From assembly GCA_038329845.1 (NCBI GenBank), contig JBBQNJ010000076.1:1-24152 (forward strand): 24,152 nucleotides of DNA, read 5' to 3'. Under the pieces are notes generated by a model. It was not told where the DNA came from, searched no databases, and saw only the letters and a list, made by a program, of their open reading frames with translations. The position numbers and the translations under genes were made by a program. The DNA comes from JBBQNJ01 sp038329845. Its GTDB lineage: Bacteria > Planctomycetota > Phycisphaerae > Tepidisphaerales > Tepidisphaeraceae. Positions 1 to 7,255 of the stretch are shown here, one piece after another; within the stretch, counting starts at the first letter, position 1; the number at the start of each line of letters is the position of its first letter.

Positions 1-140
1 AGAAGTCTACCACGCACCGGCGAGTGACTTGGTCTTCACTACATCGCCTTTTGCATCCTCCAACGGCCAGGGTTGACAGGGATCGCCGATTCTCGGCTCG
101 GAAAAATTATTTTAGAGCGCGAACTGCGGAAGTTGGGTTA
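1..140. mobile_element. End of an insertion sequence (interior lies to the left)
   Basis: Positions 122-140 read AACTGCGGAAGTTGGGTTA, the exact reverse complement of 23902-23920, where the same 19 bases lie beside a transposase C-terminus. By that orientation the interior of this left element is at lower coordinates and its outer edge is near 140. I see no transposase reading frame in the 121 bases before it, only short broken frames on both strands, so this may be the non-coding end of the element or a decayed one. A TTGACA box at 73-78 has no convincing -10 partner. Family assignment is not possible from this end alone. Confidence 0.5.
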
Positions 141-363
141 GCGGACAAGACAGCCGACCGTCCATCCCTGAGAATGAGCGGCTACGGGTGGTGACAGACC
201 TTGTACGCCGGGCCGTACTTCAAGGGGCCATTCACTGAAAATGCCGCTTTCAGCATTGGTTGAAATGGCCGATTTGAATGAAACACGCGCGCCATAGCTC
301 CAAACTCACCGTTGGGGCCGGCCGGCCATTACCCAATTTATTACCCAATTGCCGGCCCATTAC
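141..363. other. Intergenic stretch between IS end and Fic gene
   Basis: I see no credible gene here. It holds a small hairpin (CTGAAA at 235-240 with TTTCAG at 248-253). At 321-369 are degenerate direct repeats: GCCGGCCATTACCCAATTT and GCCGGCCCATTACCTATTT, with ATTACCCAATT also present twice in a row at 328-338 and 340-350. These lie immediately downstream of the Fic stop codon. Confidence 0.5.
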
Positions 364-1410
364 CTATTTCCCGATCTTGCGCCACAGCGCGGTGCGGCCG
401 CGCCCCAAGCATTGCACCTTGCCTTGCTCACGCTGTTCCTTGAGCACATGCCGGATCATGTCCACGCTCACGCCGGGGCACTGGCGCTGAAGCTGAGCGA
501 TGCTGAAATCGCCGATCATCCGCTCGATGGCGCTGGCGATGATCTGGCTCTTCTCTCCCGGCGGCGCCTTCACCTGCCCGACGCGATCCTCAAACTCCTT
601 GTACGCCGTCTTCAGAATCCACAGCAGATAGTTGATGAACGGCCAGGGGTTGTGCTTCCCTTCGTGCCAGCCCTGTGAGCACTGCTCCAGAGTCTCGTAG
701 TAGCGTTCCTTGTTCTGCTCGATCACCCGCTCCAAGCTGATGTACCGGCCGACCTCCAGCCCCAGGTGATAGCATTGGACGAGCAGCAGCAAACGCGACA
801 CGCGCCCGTTGCCGTCGCGGAAGGGATGGACGCACAGGAAATCCAGGTTGAACGCCCCGAGCGCCACCAGCGGATGAACCCACCGCTCCTTGAGGCACTG
901 GTCCCAAGCCCCGATCAGTTCCGCCATCGCCGGCTGAGTCTGTGCCACCGACACCGGTTTGAACCTCACCCGCTGACGGCCATCCGCGTACTTCTCGATG
1001 ATGTCGCCTTCCTTCTGCTTGTACTCACCAGAATCCCACACCTGCCCCCGGCACATGCGGTGCAGGTCGCGGATCGTCTGTTCCGATATCGGCTGCTTCG
1101 CGCCTTGCGTGTGGATCAGGTTCAGGGCATCCCGGTAGCCTCGCACCTCTTCCTCGTCGCGGTCTTTGAGGACGGGCGTACCGAACACCAGCGTTCCGAT
1201 GCGCTTCTGGTCCACCTCCACGCCTTCGATCCGGTTGCTGGACACGGCGCTCTCAATCAGCGCATGCTCGCGCAGCGCCTTGAGCTTCTGCGGCGATTGG
1301 CGGGTGAACAACTCCTGCTTGCCCCGCGCCTCGCCCAAATCAGCCAGATACCAGCCGGCCGTCGCCGGGATGGTCTGGGGCGTCTGCGAGAATTGGCGAA
1401 AAGTCATCAT
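364..1410 (-). CDS. Fic family protein (probable AMP-transferase)
   Basis: This 348-residue protein carries the Fic catalytic loop HPFRDGNGR followed by a helix. Family knowledge: the His is the catalytic base and the Asp-Gly-Asn-Gly-Arg segment binds the phosphates of ATP, and most members transfer AMP to a hydroxyl of a target protein. Near the N-terminus (about residues 55-61) is SSNRIEG, which fits the (S/T)xxxE(G/N) inhibitory motif of class II Fic proteins, where the Glu blocks ATP positioning within the same chain. An N-terminal Fic_N-like helical region precedes the core, and the last ~80 residues look like a winged helix. The length is normal for the family. The start is one of two adjacent ATG codons, overlapping the stop of the upstream gene by 4 bp, so the two genes are probably translationally coupled. 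The target is unknown. Confidence 0.93.
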   Translation of the reverse strand: MMTFRQFSQTPQTIPATAGWYLADLGEARGKQELFTRQSPQKLKALREHALIESAVSSNRIEGVEVDQKRIGTLVFGTPVLKDRDEEEVRGYRDALNLIHTQGAKQPISEQTIRDLHRMCRGQVWDSGEYKQKEGDIIEKYADGRQRVRFKPVSVAQTQPAMAELIGAWDQCLKERWVHPLVALGAFNLDFLCVHPFRDGNGRVSRLLLLVQCYHLGLEVGRYISLERVIEQNKERYYETLEQCSQGWHEGKHNPWPFINYLLWILKTAYKEFEDRVGQVKAPPGEKSQIIASAIERMIGDFSIAQLQRQCPGVSVDMIRHVLKEQREQGKVQCLGRGRTALWRKIGK

Positions 1411-1712
1411 GTCGTTTGTTCCGTATGTCGCGCACCATTGTAACCGGGCAGTCGATTTCGTTCACGACACCGCTCCTTCGGTCTGGCTGGCGGGGGCTTG
1501 CCTATCGCTTCGGCGATGGCGCACTCGAACTCGTGAATCTCGGCATCCCACTCCCGCCCCTCGTCCGCCTTCAGCGCCGCCACCATGCGACGGGCGACGC
1601 CCAGCAGCTTCCATGAGGCGCAGAACAGCAGCAGGTTGGCCTGGCCTTCGGCGGTGTGGGTGTTGTAGACGACGGCGATCTGCTTGCAGGACGTGACGGA
1701 TTCGCTGGCCAT
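1407..1712 (-). CDS. Small protein of unknown function upstream of Fic
   Basis: I do not recognise this ~101-residue protein. It starts MASESVTSCKQIAVVYN and contains an acidic helix near its C-terminus (DEGREWDAEIHEFECAIAEAI). ATG at 1712 is preferred because GAGGGG lies just before it. A longer frame from 1772 adds 20 residues with no better ribosome binding site. The stop overlaps the Fic start (ATGA), so it is the first gene of a two-gene operon. Small genes beside Fic genes are often antitoxins, but this Fic already has its own inhibitory motif and I see no antitoxin-Fic sequence (no SxxxE motif) here. Its role is open. Confidence 0.65.
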   Translation of the reverse strand: MASESVTSCKQIAVVYNTHTAEGQANLLLFCASWKLLGVARRMVAALKADEGREWDAEIHEFECAIAEAIGKPPPARPKERCRERNRLPGYNGARHTEQTT

Positions 1713-1822
1713 ACGCCCCTCGACGGTGGATGGTCCAGGCCGAAACGGGCCGGCGGTGTGCTGGTCGCTCAAGTGCCGACCTCACCGAACAGGCCCGGCG
1801 GCGGCTTACGCGTCATGCCGGC

Positions 1823-1857
1823 AGGGGAAATCGGGACAGCAGGGGAAAACGGGACAG
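1823..1857. repeat. 18-bp-period direct repeat
   Basis: AGGGGAAATCGGGACAG (1823-1839) is repeated as AGGGGAAAACGGGACAG (1841-1857) with one mismatch. It forms the outer flank of the inverted-repeat structure that follows. Confidence 0.75.
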
Positions 1858-2075
1858 GTGGAATGCCATTCACTTAAGGGCCAAAGTCGGCGAACTCAAC
1901 AGCAGTCTTGGACCAATAAGGCGACTTTCCCCAGCCGTTTTCACGTTAAGTGAATGGCATTCGGGACAGGTGCGATATATTTGCAGGGCCTGGAGTCGAG
2001 CTACCGTAAGGCCAGCCGGCCCAGGAAGACAAAGCGTGACACCACGGAAGAATAATCGCACCTGTCCCGTTTTCC
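1844..2075. repeat. Older inverted-repeat element interrupted by a MITE
   Basis: The left arm GGAAAACGGGACAGGTG (1844-1860) is the exact reverse complement of 2059-2075. If the 102-bp hairpin at 1861-1962 and one 10-bp duplication are removed, the left arm continues into CGAT (1973-1976) and pairs perfectly over 21 bases with 2055-2075. The arms then enclose about 78 bp. The nested state is read directly from the sequence. The nature of the older element (REP-like or remnant of a transposable element) is not known. Confidence 0.7.
1861..1962. mobile_element. 102-bp MITE-like element, IS4/IS231-type ends
   Basis: Perfect 17-bp terminal inverted repeats GAATGCCATTCACTTAA (1861-1877) and TTAAGTGAATGGCATTC (1946-1962) bound a 102-bp segment with no coding capacity. 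A shorter inner pairing, AAAGTCG (1883-1889) with CGACTTT (1922-1928), extends the hairpin. The element is flanked directly by GGGACAGGTG at 1851-1860 and again at 1963-1972, a 10-bp direct repeat that looks like a target site duplication. From memory, the ends resemble the IS231 group of the IS4 family (ATGCCCATCAACTTAAG), which makes duplications of about 10-12 bp. A full-length IS of this type elsewhere in the genome would be the source of transposase. Confidence 0.75.
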
Positions 2076-2150
2076 AGTCCCGTCCCGCCGAAAAATGGCC
2101 CTTCGCGCTTGTCCCTACGCAGCGTTGTCGGGCGGCTTTTCACCGAGCGG

Positions 2151-2339
2151 GGTGGAAACGACGGCGCGCAAACGCTCCCGTTGCCGCTTCCGATCGCCAC
2201 GAAGATGTTGTCGGTGCAGAGGTGGAAACGACGGTGCGCAAACGCTCCCGTTGCCGCTTCCGATCGCCACGAAGATGTTGTCGGTGCAGAGGTGGAAACG
2301 ACGGCGCGCAAATGCTCGCGTTGCCGCCTGCGCGCCAGC
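2151..2339. repeat. 70-bp tandem repeat, about 2.7 copies
   Basis: Copies begin with GGTGGAAACGACGG at 2151, 2221 and 2291, an exact 70-base period. The first two copies differ at one base (C at 2165, T at 2235), and the third is partial and more diverged. The near identity implies a recent duplication. 70 is not a multiple of 3, so a reading frame through it shifts in each copy and coding is unlikely. It lies about 70 bp upstream of the -10 of the tRNA-Ser gene. No function is evident. Confidence 0.9.
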
Positions 2340-2368
2340 ACGCGAATTGCCAAGGAAAAACAGCGATT

Positions 2369-2397
2369 TTGACGCCGGGCGCGGGTTGCGATACGAT
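2369..2397 (+). promoter_or_regulatory. Promoter of tRNA-Ser(TGA)
   Basis: TTGACG (2369-2374) and TACGAT (2392-2397) are separated by exactly 17 bases and end 14 bases before the mature tRNA. This is a sigma-70-type promoter. The two other tRNA genes of the window have the same layout. Confidence 0.65.
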
Positions 2398-2411
2398 TGT
2401 TTCAGCATCCC

Positions 2412-2499
2412 GGAGGAGTGGCAGAGTGGTCGAATGCGCCGGTCTTGAAAACCGGTGGGCCCGCAAGGGGTCTCCTGGGTTCGAATCCCAGCTCCTCCG
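2412..2499 (+). tRNA. tRNA-Ser(TGA)
   Basis: The acceptor stem GGAGGAG pairs with CTCCTCC, followed by discriminator G at 2499. The anticodon loop CTTGAAA gives anticodon TGA. A long variable arm typical of serine tRNAs follows, and the T loop is TTCGAAT. CCA is not encoded. The 88-nt length fits a class II tRNA. Confidence 0.97.
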
Positions 2500-2818
2500 T
2501 TGATATCCTCGAGTCTCAGGAACGTTTCCGACAGCGGATGCCCGGCCGGCACGCGACGAAGCGATGACGAGTCCGCGGTGAGATCAGACGGTAGGGCGAC
2601 ATAGTGTAGTGTCTCGGCCAAATGGCATTTTATGTTCAGTCGCGAAAGCAACCTGCAAGTACAAACCGAAGGATTTCCAGTCGCCCATGAGACGCACTAA
2701 TTATGATACACTACAATAGCGAGGGGAGTGAGCGGGACGGTCATGGGTGCCGCGGCTCTATAGGGCGACCGTCGGTGTCGGAGGGGGAGGGGTCTGGGGG
2801 AGGTGCCGCTGGAGGCGA
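2500..2818. other. Intergenic stretch with a possible promoter for the ABC operon
   Basis: I see no gene between tRNA-Ser and the ABC transporter operon. TACAAT at 2712-2717 and TATGAT at 2702-2707 are good -10 candidates, but no strong -35 box sits at the right distance. An in-frame GTG at 2747 would add 24 residues to the next gene. That extension is rich in Gly and Arg and precedes the signal segment, so I treat it as untranslated. Confidence 0.35.
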
Positions 2819-4246
2819 ATGCGCCGGTATGGCTCGCTGATCTTGTTCGCCGTCGTGTTGATCGTGCCGTTTCTGCTGCGCGGGGCGATCGGCAAGTCGT
2901 CGCCGGGGAAGATCGCCGTCGAGGAGGATCTGCGCCTGATCCTCATCAGCCCGCACACCGAGGGGATTCGCCGCGAGTTCAACGATGCGTTCGCCGCCTG
3001 GCATCAGGCAAGATTCGGCAAACCGGCGATGCTCGACTTTCGCTCCTATGGCGGGGGCGGCAGCGACATCCTGCGAATCTTCGAAGCCAGCGCGGGGATG
3101 TATAGACAACTCGGCACCTACGGCTATGACGTGATCTGGGGCGGGGGTGATGATCTGTTCAATCGCCAGTTGCGTCGATTGGACGTTCTCGAGCCGGTGG
3201 AGATCGATCCCGACCTGTTCGCCCGGGTCTTTCCGTCGCCCTCGCTGGGGGGCGTGGCGCTGTACGATCTGGCGTCTGATCCGCCGGCGTGGTACGGGAC
3301 GGCCCTGGCGAGTTTCGGCATCGTCTATAACAAGAACGTGTTCGATTACCTTGAGCGGCCGCCGCCGGCGACATGGAAGGACCTGCGCGATCCCGCGCTG
3401 CGCGGGTGGATCGCGCTGGCCGATCCGACCCGCAGCGCCTCTGCGAAGATGGCGTTCATGATCATCGTCGAGCGGGCGATGGCCGACGCGGCGATCGAGG
3501 GGCGAAGCGAGGACGCCGGCTGGGCCGACGGGATGGGATTGGTCCGCCAGATCGCCGCGAACGCGCGATTATTCACCGACAGCGCCGGGCTGGTTCCATC
3601 GCTGGTTTCGCAGGGAAACGCGGCGGCGGGAATGGCGATCGACTTTTATGGGCGATCTCAAGTCGATGCCGTGGGTGATGCGAGAATGGGATACATCGAG
3701 CCGGTGAACGCGACGGTGATCAACCCCGATCCGATCGCGGTGGTCAAAGGCGCCCCGCACCGCGAGCTGGCGGTGCGGTTCATCGAGTTCGTCTTGTCGG
3801 ATGCGGGCCAGCGCCTGTGGAACACCCGTGCCGGCGCTGCCGGCGGACCGGCGCAGACGTCGCTTCGGCGACTGCCGATTTCACCAGCGGTTTACGCCGA
3901 TCCGCGAGACTTCACCGACCGCGTCGATCCGTTCACGTCGAACGCGGGATTCAACAAGTCCGAGCGCCGGGAGAAGACGTTCGGCATCCTCGGCGAACTG
4001 ATCGAAGCCAGTTGCATGATCCCACTCGAGCAGTTGCAGCGGACGCGGATGGCGATTCTCACCAGCCCCCGGGCGGCGGAACTGGATCGGCGGCTGGGGA
4101 CGTTTCCGTTCGACCAGGGCGAGGCGCTGCGCCGATTGGATGAATGGAAGCGCGCGCGTCCGATCGAGCGGCTGAAGATGCAACGGCGTTGGACGGCGGA
4201 ATTCCGCGAAGAGTATGACCAATTGCGTCGGATGGCGCAACCCTGA
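2819..4246 (+). CDS. ABC transporter substrate-binding protein (iron/phosphonate/thiamine-like)
   Basis: This 475-residue exported protein binds a small solute outside the membrane and delivers it to the permease encoded next. The start at ATG 2819 puts a positively charged N-terminus and a hydrophobic signal-anchor stretch (MRRYGSLILFAVVLIVPFLL) at the beginning, with GGAGG just upstream. The body has the type II periplasmic-binding fold pattern: a G-rich loop (YGGGGSDILR), a TWKDLRDPALRGWIALADP motif typical of AfuA/FbpA-like proteins, and a C-lobe segment ending AVRFIEFVLSDAGQRLW. It is about 130 residues longer than usual. The charged, helical extra C-terminus (after about residue 360) is of unknown role. 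The ligand is not determined; ferric iron, 2-aminoethylphosphonate or thiamine-type ligands are known for the family. Confidence 0.85.
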   Translation: MRRYGSLILFAVVLIVPFLLRGAIGKSSPGKIAVEEDLRLILISPHTEGIRREFNDAFAAWHQARFGKPAMLDFRSYGGGGSDILRIFEASAGMYRQLGTYGYDVIWGGGDDLFNRQLRRLDVLEPVEIDPDLFARVFPSPSLGGVALYDLASDPPAWYGTALASFGIVYNKNVFDYLERPPPATWKDLRDPALRGWIALADPTRSASAKMAFMIIVERAMADAAIEGRSEDAGWADGMGLVRQIAANARLFTDSAGLVPSLVSQGNAAAGMAIDFYGRSQVDAVGDARMGYIEPVNATVINPDPIAVVKGAPHRELAVRFIEFVLSDAGQRLWNTRAGAAGGPAQTSLRRLPISPAVYADPRDFTDRVDPFTSNAGFNKSERREKTFGILGELIEASCMIPLEQLQRTRMAILTSPRAAELDRRLGTFPFDQGEALRRLDEWKRARPIERLKMQRRWTAEFREEYDQLRRMAQP

Positions 4247-4259
4247 TTGCGATGCGAGC

Positions 4260-6053
4260 ATGAGACGATCGACGTCACTATCGCCGCCAGCCGCCGGTCG
4301 CGCCGTGCCGCGCCGTCGCCATCTCGCGGCGTACGCGCTGCTGGGGATCGTGCTGCTGATCTTTGCCGTGTTTCTGCTCTGGCCGATGTACCAGGTGGTG
4401 CGGGTGGGGTTTTTCGGGATTCCCGGCGAGCCGGAATCGGGACGATTCACCCTGGGGTACATCGCCTCGGTTTTTCTGGATAGCGATCTTCGTCGCGGGT
4501 TGCTCAACAGCCTGGGGATCGCCGTGAGTGTCACGGCGGTCTGCATGGTGATCAGCATCCCGCTGGCAGTGCTGTCGGTGCGCTATGACTTTTGGGGCAA
4601 GGGCGCCGTCAGCGGGCTGCTGCTGGTGCCGCTGATCCTTCCTCCGTTCGTCGGGGCGATCGGGATGCGGCAGATTCTCGGCCGCTACGGCGTGCTGACG
4701 GCCGTGGCCCAAGATCTCGGCGTTGTCGGTGCCAACGCGCCGGTGGACTGGTTCGGATCGATCAGGCTCCTGGGGATCATTCTCGTCGAGGCGCTGAGCC
4801 TGTACCCGATCCTCTTTCTCAATGTCTCGGCGGCGCTGGCGAACCTCGATCCGGCGATGGAGCAGGCGGCGGCGAACCTCGGGGCGTCGCGCTGGATGAT
4901 TTTCCGACGGATCACCCTTCCGTTGATGCGTCCGGGGCTGTTCGCCGGTGGAACGATCGTGCTGATCTGGAGTTTCACCGAATTGGGCACGCCGTTGATG
5001 TTTGACTATTACGACGTGACGGCGGTGCAGATTTTTCACCGGATCGGGCAGGTGAGCGGCAATCCGCTGCCGTACGCCTTGGTGGTGGTGATGCTGCTCA
5101 GCAGCTCGGTGCTGTATTTCGTCGGGAAGTTTGTTCTGGGTCGCGGCGGTGAGTCGGCGGTGTCCAAGGCGTCGGTGCAATCGAGCGCGAGGAAGCTGTC
5201 GCCGGGGCGGGGGCTGGCGGCGCTGTCGCTGTTCCTGCTGGTGATCGGATTGGCACTGCTGCCGCATGCGGGGGTGGTGCTGATGAGCATATCGAAAGTC
5301 GGCGGATGGTACGCGACGGTGGTCCCCAGCGTTTTCACGGCGGAGCATTACCGCGCGGCGCTGACGCACGACCTGGCGCTGCCCTCGGTGGCCAACAGCA
5401 TCCTGTTCGCGTCGTTCAGCACGATGCTGGACCTGCTGCTGGGGGTGGGGATCGCGTATTTGATCGTGCGATCGCGCCTGCCGGGCAGGGCGTTGATCGA
5501 TTCACTGGCGATGCTTCCGCTGGCCGTCCCCGGGCTGGTGCTGGCGTTCGGGTACCTGTCGATCAGCCTCCAGCTTCAGACCTGGTTCAAGGATGTGGAT
5601 TGGATTCGCCACTGGGTGGATGTGCAGTCCAACCCGACCGTGCTGCTGGTGATCGCGTATGCGATGCGCCGATTGCCCTACGTGGTGCGAAGCGCCGTGG
5701 CGGGGTTGCAGCAAACGCCGGTGGACCTGGAACTGGCGGCGAGGAATCTGGGCGCATCGACGATGCGCACCTTGCGGCGGATCACCCTGCCGCTGATCGC
5801 GGCGAACTTGGTCGCCGGCGGGCTGCTGGCATTCGCGTTCGCCATGTTGGAGGTGAGCGATTCGCTGATCCTGGCCCAGAAGCAGGAATACTGGCCGATC
5901 ACCAAGGCGATCTACGAGCTGTTCGGGCGGCTTGGCGACGGTCCGTACATCGCCAGCGCCCTGGGCGTGTGGGCGATGGCGCTGCTGATGTTGACGATCC
6001 TATCCGCCAACACCCTGCTGGGCCGGCGCCTCGGGGCGATCTTCCGCGTATAG
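4260..6053 (+). CDS. ABC transporter permease, two fused transmembrane domains
   Basis: This 597-residue membrane protein has about 12 hydrophobic segments in two homologous halves. Each half carries an EAA-type loop that contacts the ATPase: EQAAANLGASRWMIFRRITL in the first and ELAARNLGASTMRTLRRITL in the second. This matches the FbpB/AfuB-like double permeases. The start is ATG 4260, just after the stop of the binding protein. An upstream in-frame ATG at 4215 would overlap it by 32 bp and adds a non-hydrophobic leader. The gene ends before a convergent AraC-type gene, so the required nucleotide-binding subunit is not in this operon within the window and must be elsewhere. Confidence 0.9.
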   Translation: MRRSTSLSPPAAGRAVPRRRHLAAYALLGIVLLIFAVFLLWPMYQVVRVGFFGIPGEPESGRFTLGYIASVFLDSDLRRGLLNSLGIAVSVTAVCMVISIPLAVLSVRYDFWGKGAVSGLLLVPLILPPFVGAIGMRQILGRYGVLTAVAQDLGVVGANAPVDWFGSIRLLGIILVEALSLYPILFLNVSAALANLDPAMEQAAANLGASRWMIFRRITLPLMRPGLFAGGTIVLIWSFTELGTPLMFDYYDVTAVQIFHRIGQVSGNPLPYALVVVMLLSSSVLYFVGKFVLGRGGESAVSKASVQSSARKLSPGRGLAALSLFLLVIGLALLPHAGVVLMSISKVGGWYATVVPSVFTAEHYRAALTHDLALPSVANSILFASFSTMLDLLLGVGIAYLIVRSRLPGRALIDSLAMLPLAVPGLVLAFGYLSISLQLQTWFKDVDWIRHWVDVQSNPTVLLVIAYAMRRLPYVVRSAVAGLQQTPVDLELAARNLGASTMRTLRRITLPLIAANLVAGGLLAFAFAMLEVSDSLILAQKQEYWPITKAIYELFGRLGDGPYIASALGVWAMALLMLTILSANTLLGRRLGAIFRV

Positions 6054-6176
6054 GCATCCGGGCCGGCCCAAGAGAAGCGCGTCCACGATTGTTGAGGCAT
6101 CCCCGCTTTGTTTGCCAGCGACAAGTATCAAAGGCTTATAGCCGACCTTTTACGCTCCATTTCACGCTTGCGTCGC

Positions 6177-7118
6177 TCAGCGCCGTTCATTTTCGTCATC
6201 ATCTCCAAGCATCTTATTATCGCCCGCGGGTCTGACGGCGTTTCGGGTGTTCATGCGGTGTTTGCGCGGGGTGGTTGCATATCGTGCCTGGAACAAGCGA
6301 ATGAAGGTATTGGCCGAGACCAGCCCGCAGCGGAAGGCGATCTGTTTAATCGGAAGGGTGGTATGGCGCAGCATTTTCTCGGCCGCTTCCAAGCGGATTT
6401 TTCGCAGCCGAGCGCCGGGGGTGACGCCGAAATTCCGCCGGTAGAGCCGCGTCAACTGGCTCGATGAGAGGTCCAGCCTCCCGGGCAGCGTTTGCAGCAG
6501 GCCGGGCCGGGCCATTCCGTCGCGCATCATCCAGTCGCATAGCTGCAAGCGCACGTCGATCGCGTTGGCGGGTGCCGCCGGGAGGTCGTCGCACGGGATC
6601 GTCGACGCCAGCATCCCCCAGAGCGCCGCCATCACCTTGGCCAATCGCTGGACCCCGGCGTTCATCGCGTCGCGCAGTTGCCGGGCGGTCTGGGGCGCCA
6701 AACCCGCCGGCATGACGCGGGGTTCTCCCACCAGCCCCTCCAAGTGATGCCCCAGCGCGTTCCACGGCGTGTCGATCACCCGCAGGTCCAGCACGCTGGC
6801 ATAGGTGGATTGCCCGTTGGCCTCGGCGAAATGCCGCGCCCGCGCTGGAACCACCACCAGTGTGTCCGGCCCGAGCGACTGCCGGCAACCTTCGATGACC
6901 AGGTCCAGACTTCCTTCGATGACTGCGATCAACTGGAAGTCGGGATGGGTGTGTTCCCAGCGTTTGCCCTCGAACCGCAGTTCGACTTCGCACAAACTGT
7001 TGATCCCAAAGTCCGCTTGGGTGTACATGAAGGCGTAGACCCTGGGATTGTGCTGGTTGGCCGGCGATGGAGGCGATTTTTCCGGCACGATGCGCGTTTC
7101 CGATGACAAATGACGCAA
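6177..7118 (-). CDS. AraC family transcriptional regulator
   Basis: This protein of up to 313 residues has an N-terminal cupin-like sensor region (HTHPDFQLIAVIEGSLDLVIEG, with the histidines of an AraC ligand pocket). Two helix-turn-helix units follow in the last ~100 residues (SSQLTRLYRRNFGVTPGARL, then PIKQIAFRCGLVSANTFIRLF). Such regulators usually activate sugar-use genes on binding a ligand. The gene is divergent from the PEP-CTERM/glycoside hydrolase genes, so it probably controls them. The start is uncertain: the longest form begins with TTG at 7118, while GTG 7088 and ATG 7028 are alternatives, and none has a clear ribosome binding site. The stop faces the permease gene across a 123-bp gap. 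Confidence 0.88.
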   Translation of the reverse strand: MRHLSSETRIVPEKSPPSPANQHNPRVYAFMYTQADFGINSLCEVELRFEGKRWEHTHPDFQLIAVIEGSLDLVIEGCRQSLGPDTLVVVPARARHFAEANGQSTYASVLDLRVIDTPWNALGHHLEGLVGEPRVMPAGLAPQTARQLRDAMNAGVQRLAKVMAALWGMLASTIPCDDLPAAPANAIDVRLQLCDWMMRDGMARPGLLQTLPGRLDLSSSQLTRLYRRNFGVTPGARLRKIRLEAAEKMLRHTTLPIKQIAFRCGLVSANTFIRLFQARYATTPRKHRMNTRNAVRPAGDNKMLGDDDENERR

Positions 7119-7148
7119 AGAATGGATTTCCCGGGGCTTGTGTTGTGT

Positions 7149-7154
7149 TATACT
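7149..7154 (+). promoter_or_regulatory. Candidate -10 box of the PEP-CTERM gene
   Basis: TATACT (7149-7154) lies about 100 bases before the start codon of the PEP-CTERM gene. No good -35 box is seen at 17 bases (ATTTCC), as expected if an activator such as the divergent AraC protein is needed. This is a tentative call. Confidence 0.35.
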
Positions 7155-7255
7155 CCGTTTCTAGAGTCCGGCAAGAACCGCGCCGGACGTCCTGCCTCGT
7201 CGCCCCCGTCAGGCGAATTCAAGGGATCTGCCGTTCACAACTCCGGAGGTCTGCA

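Noticed and set aside
2151..2339. Possible CRISPR array
   Set aside because: The repeated unit is the full 70 bases with no variable spacers, and there are no cas genes nearby. It is a plain tandem repeat.
2115..2651. Frames running through the tandem repeat and tRNA-Ser
   Set aside because: They cross a tRNA gene and a 70-bp repeat that shifts frame each copy, so they are not plausible genes.
4278..5369. 363-codon antisense frame in the permease gene
   Set aside because: It is His/Gln/Arg-rich shadow sequence with no domain, opposite clear transmembrane segments.
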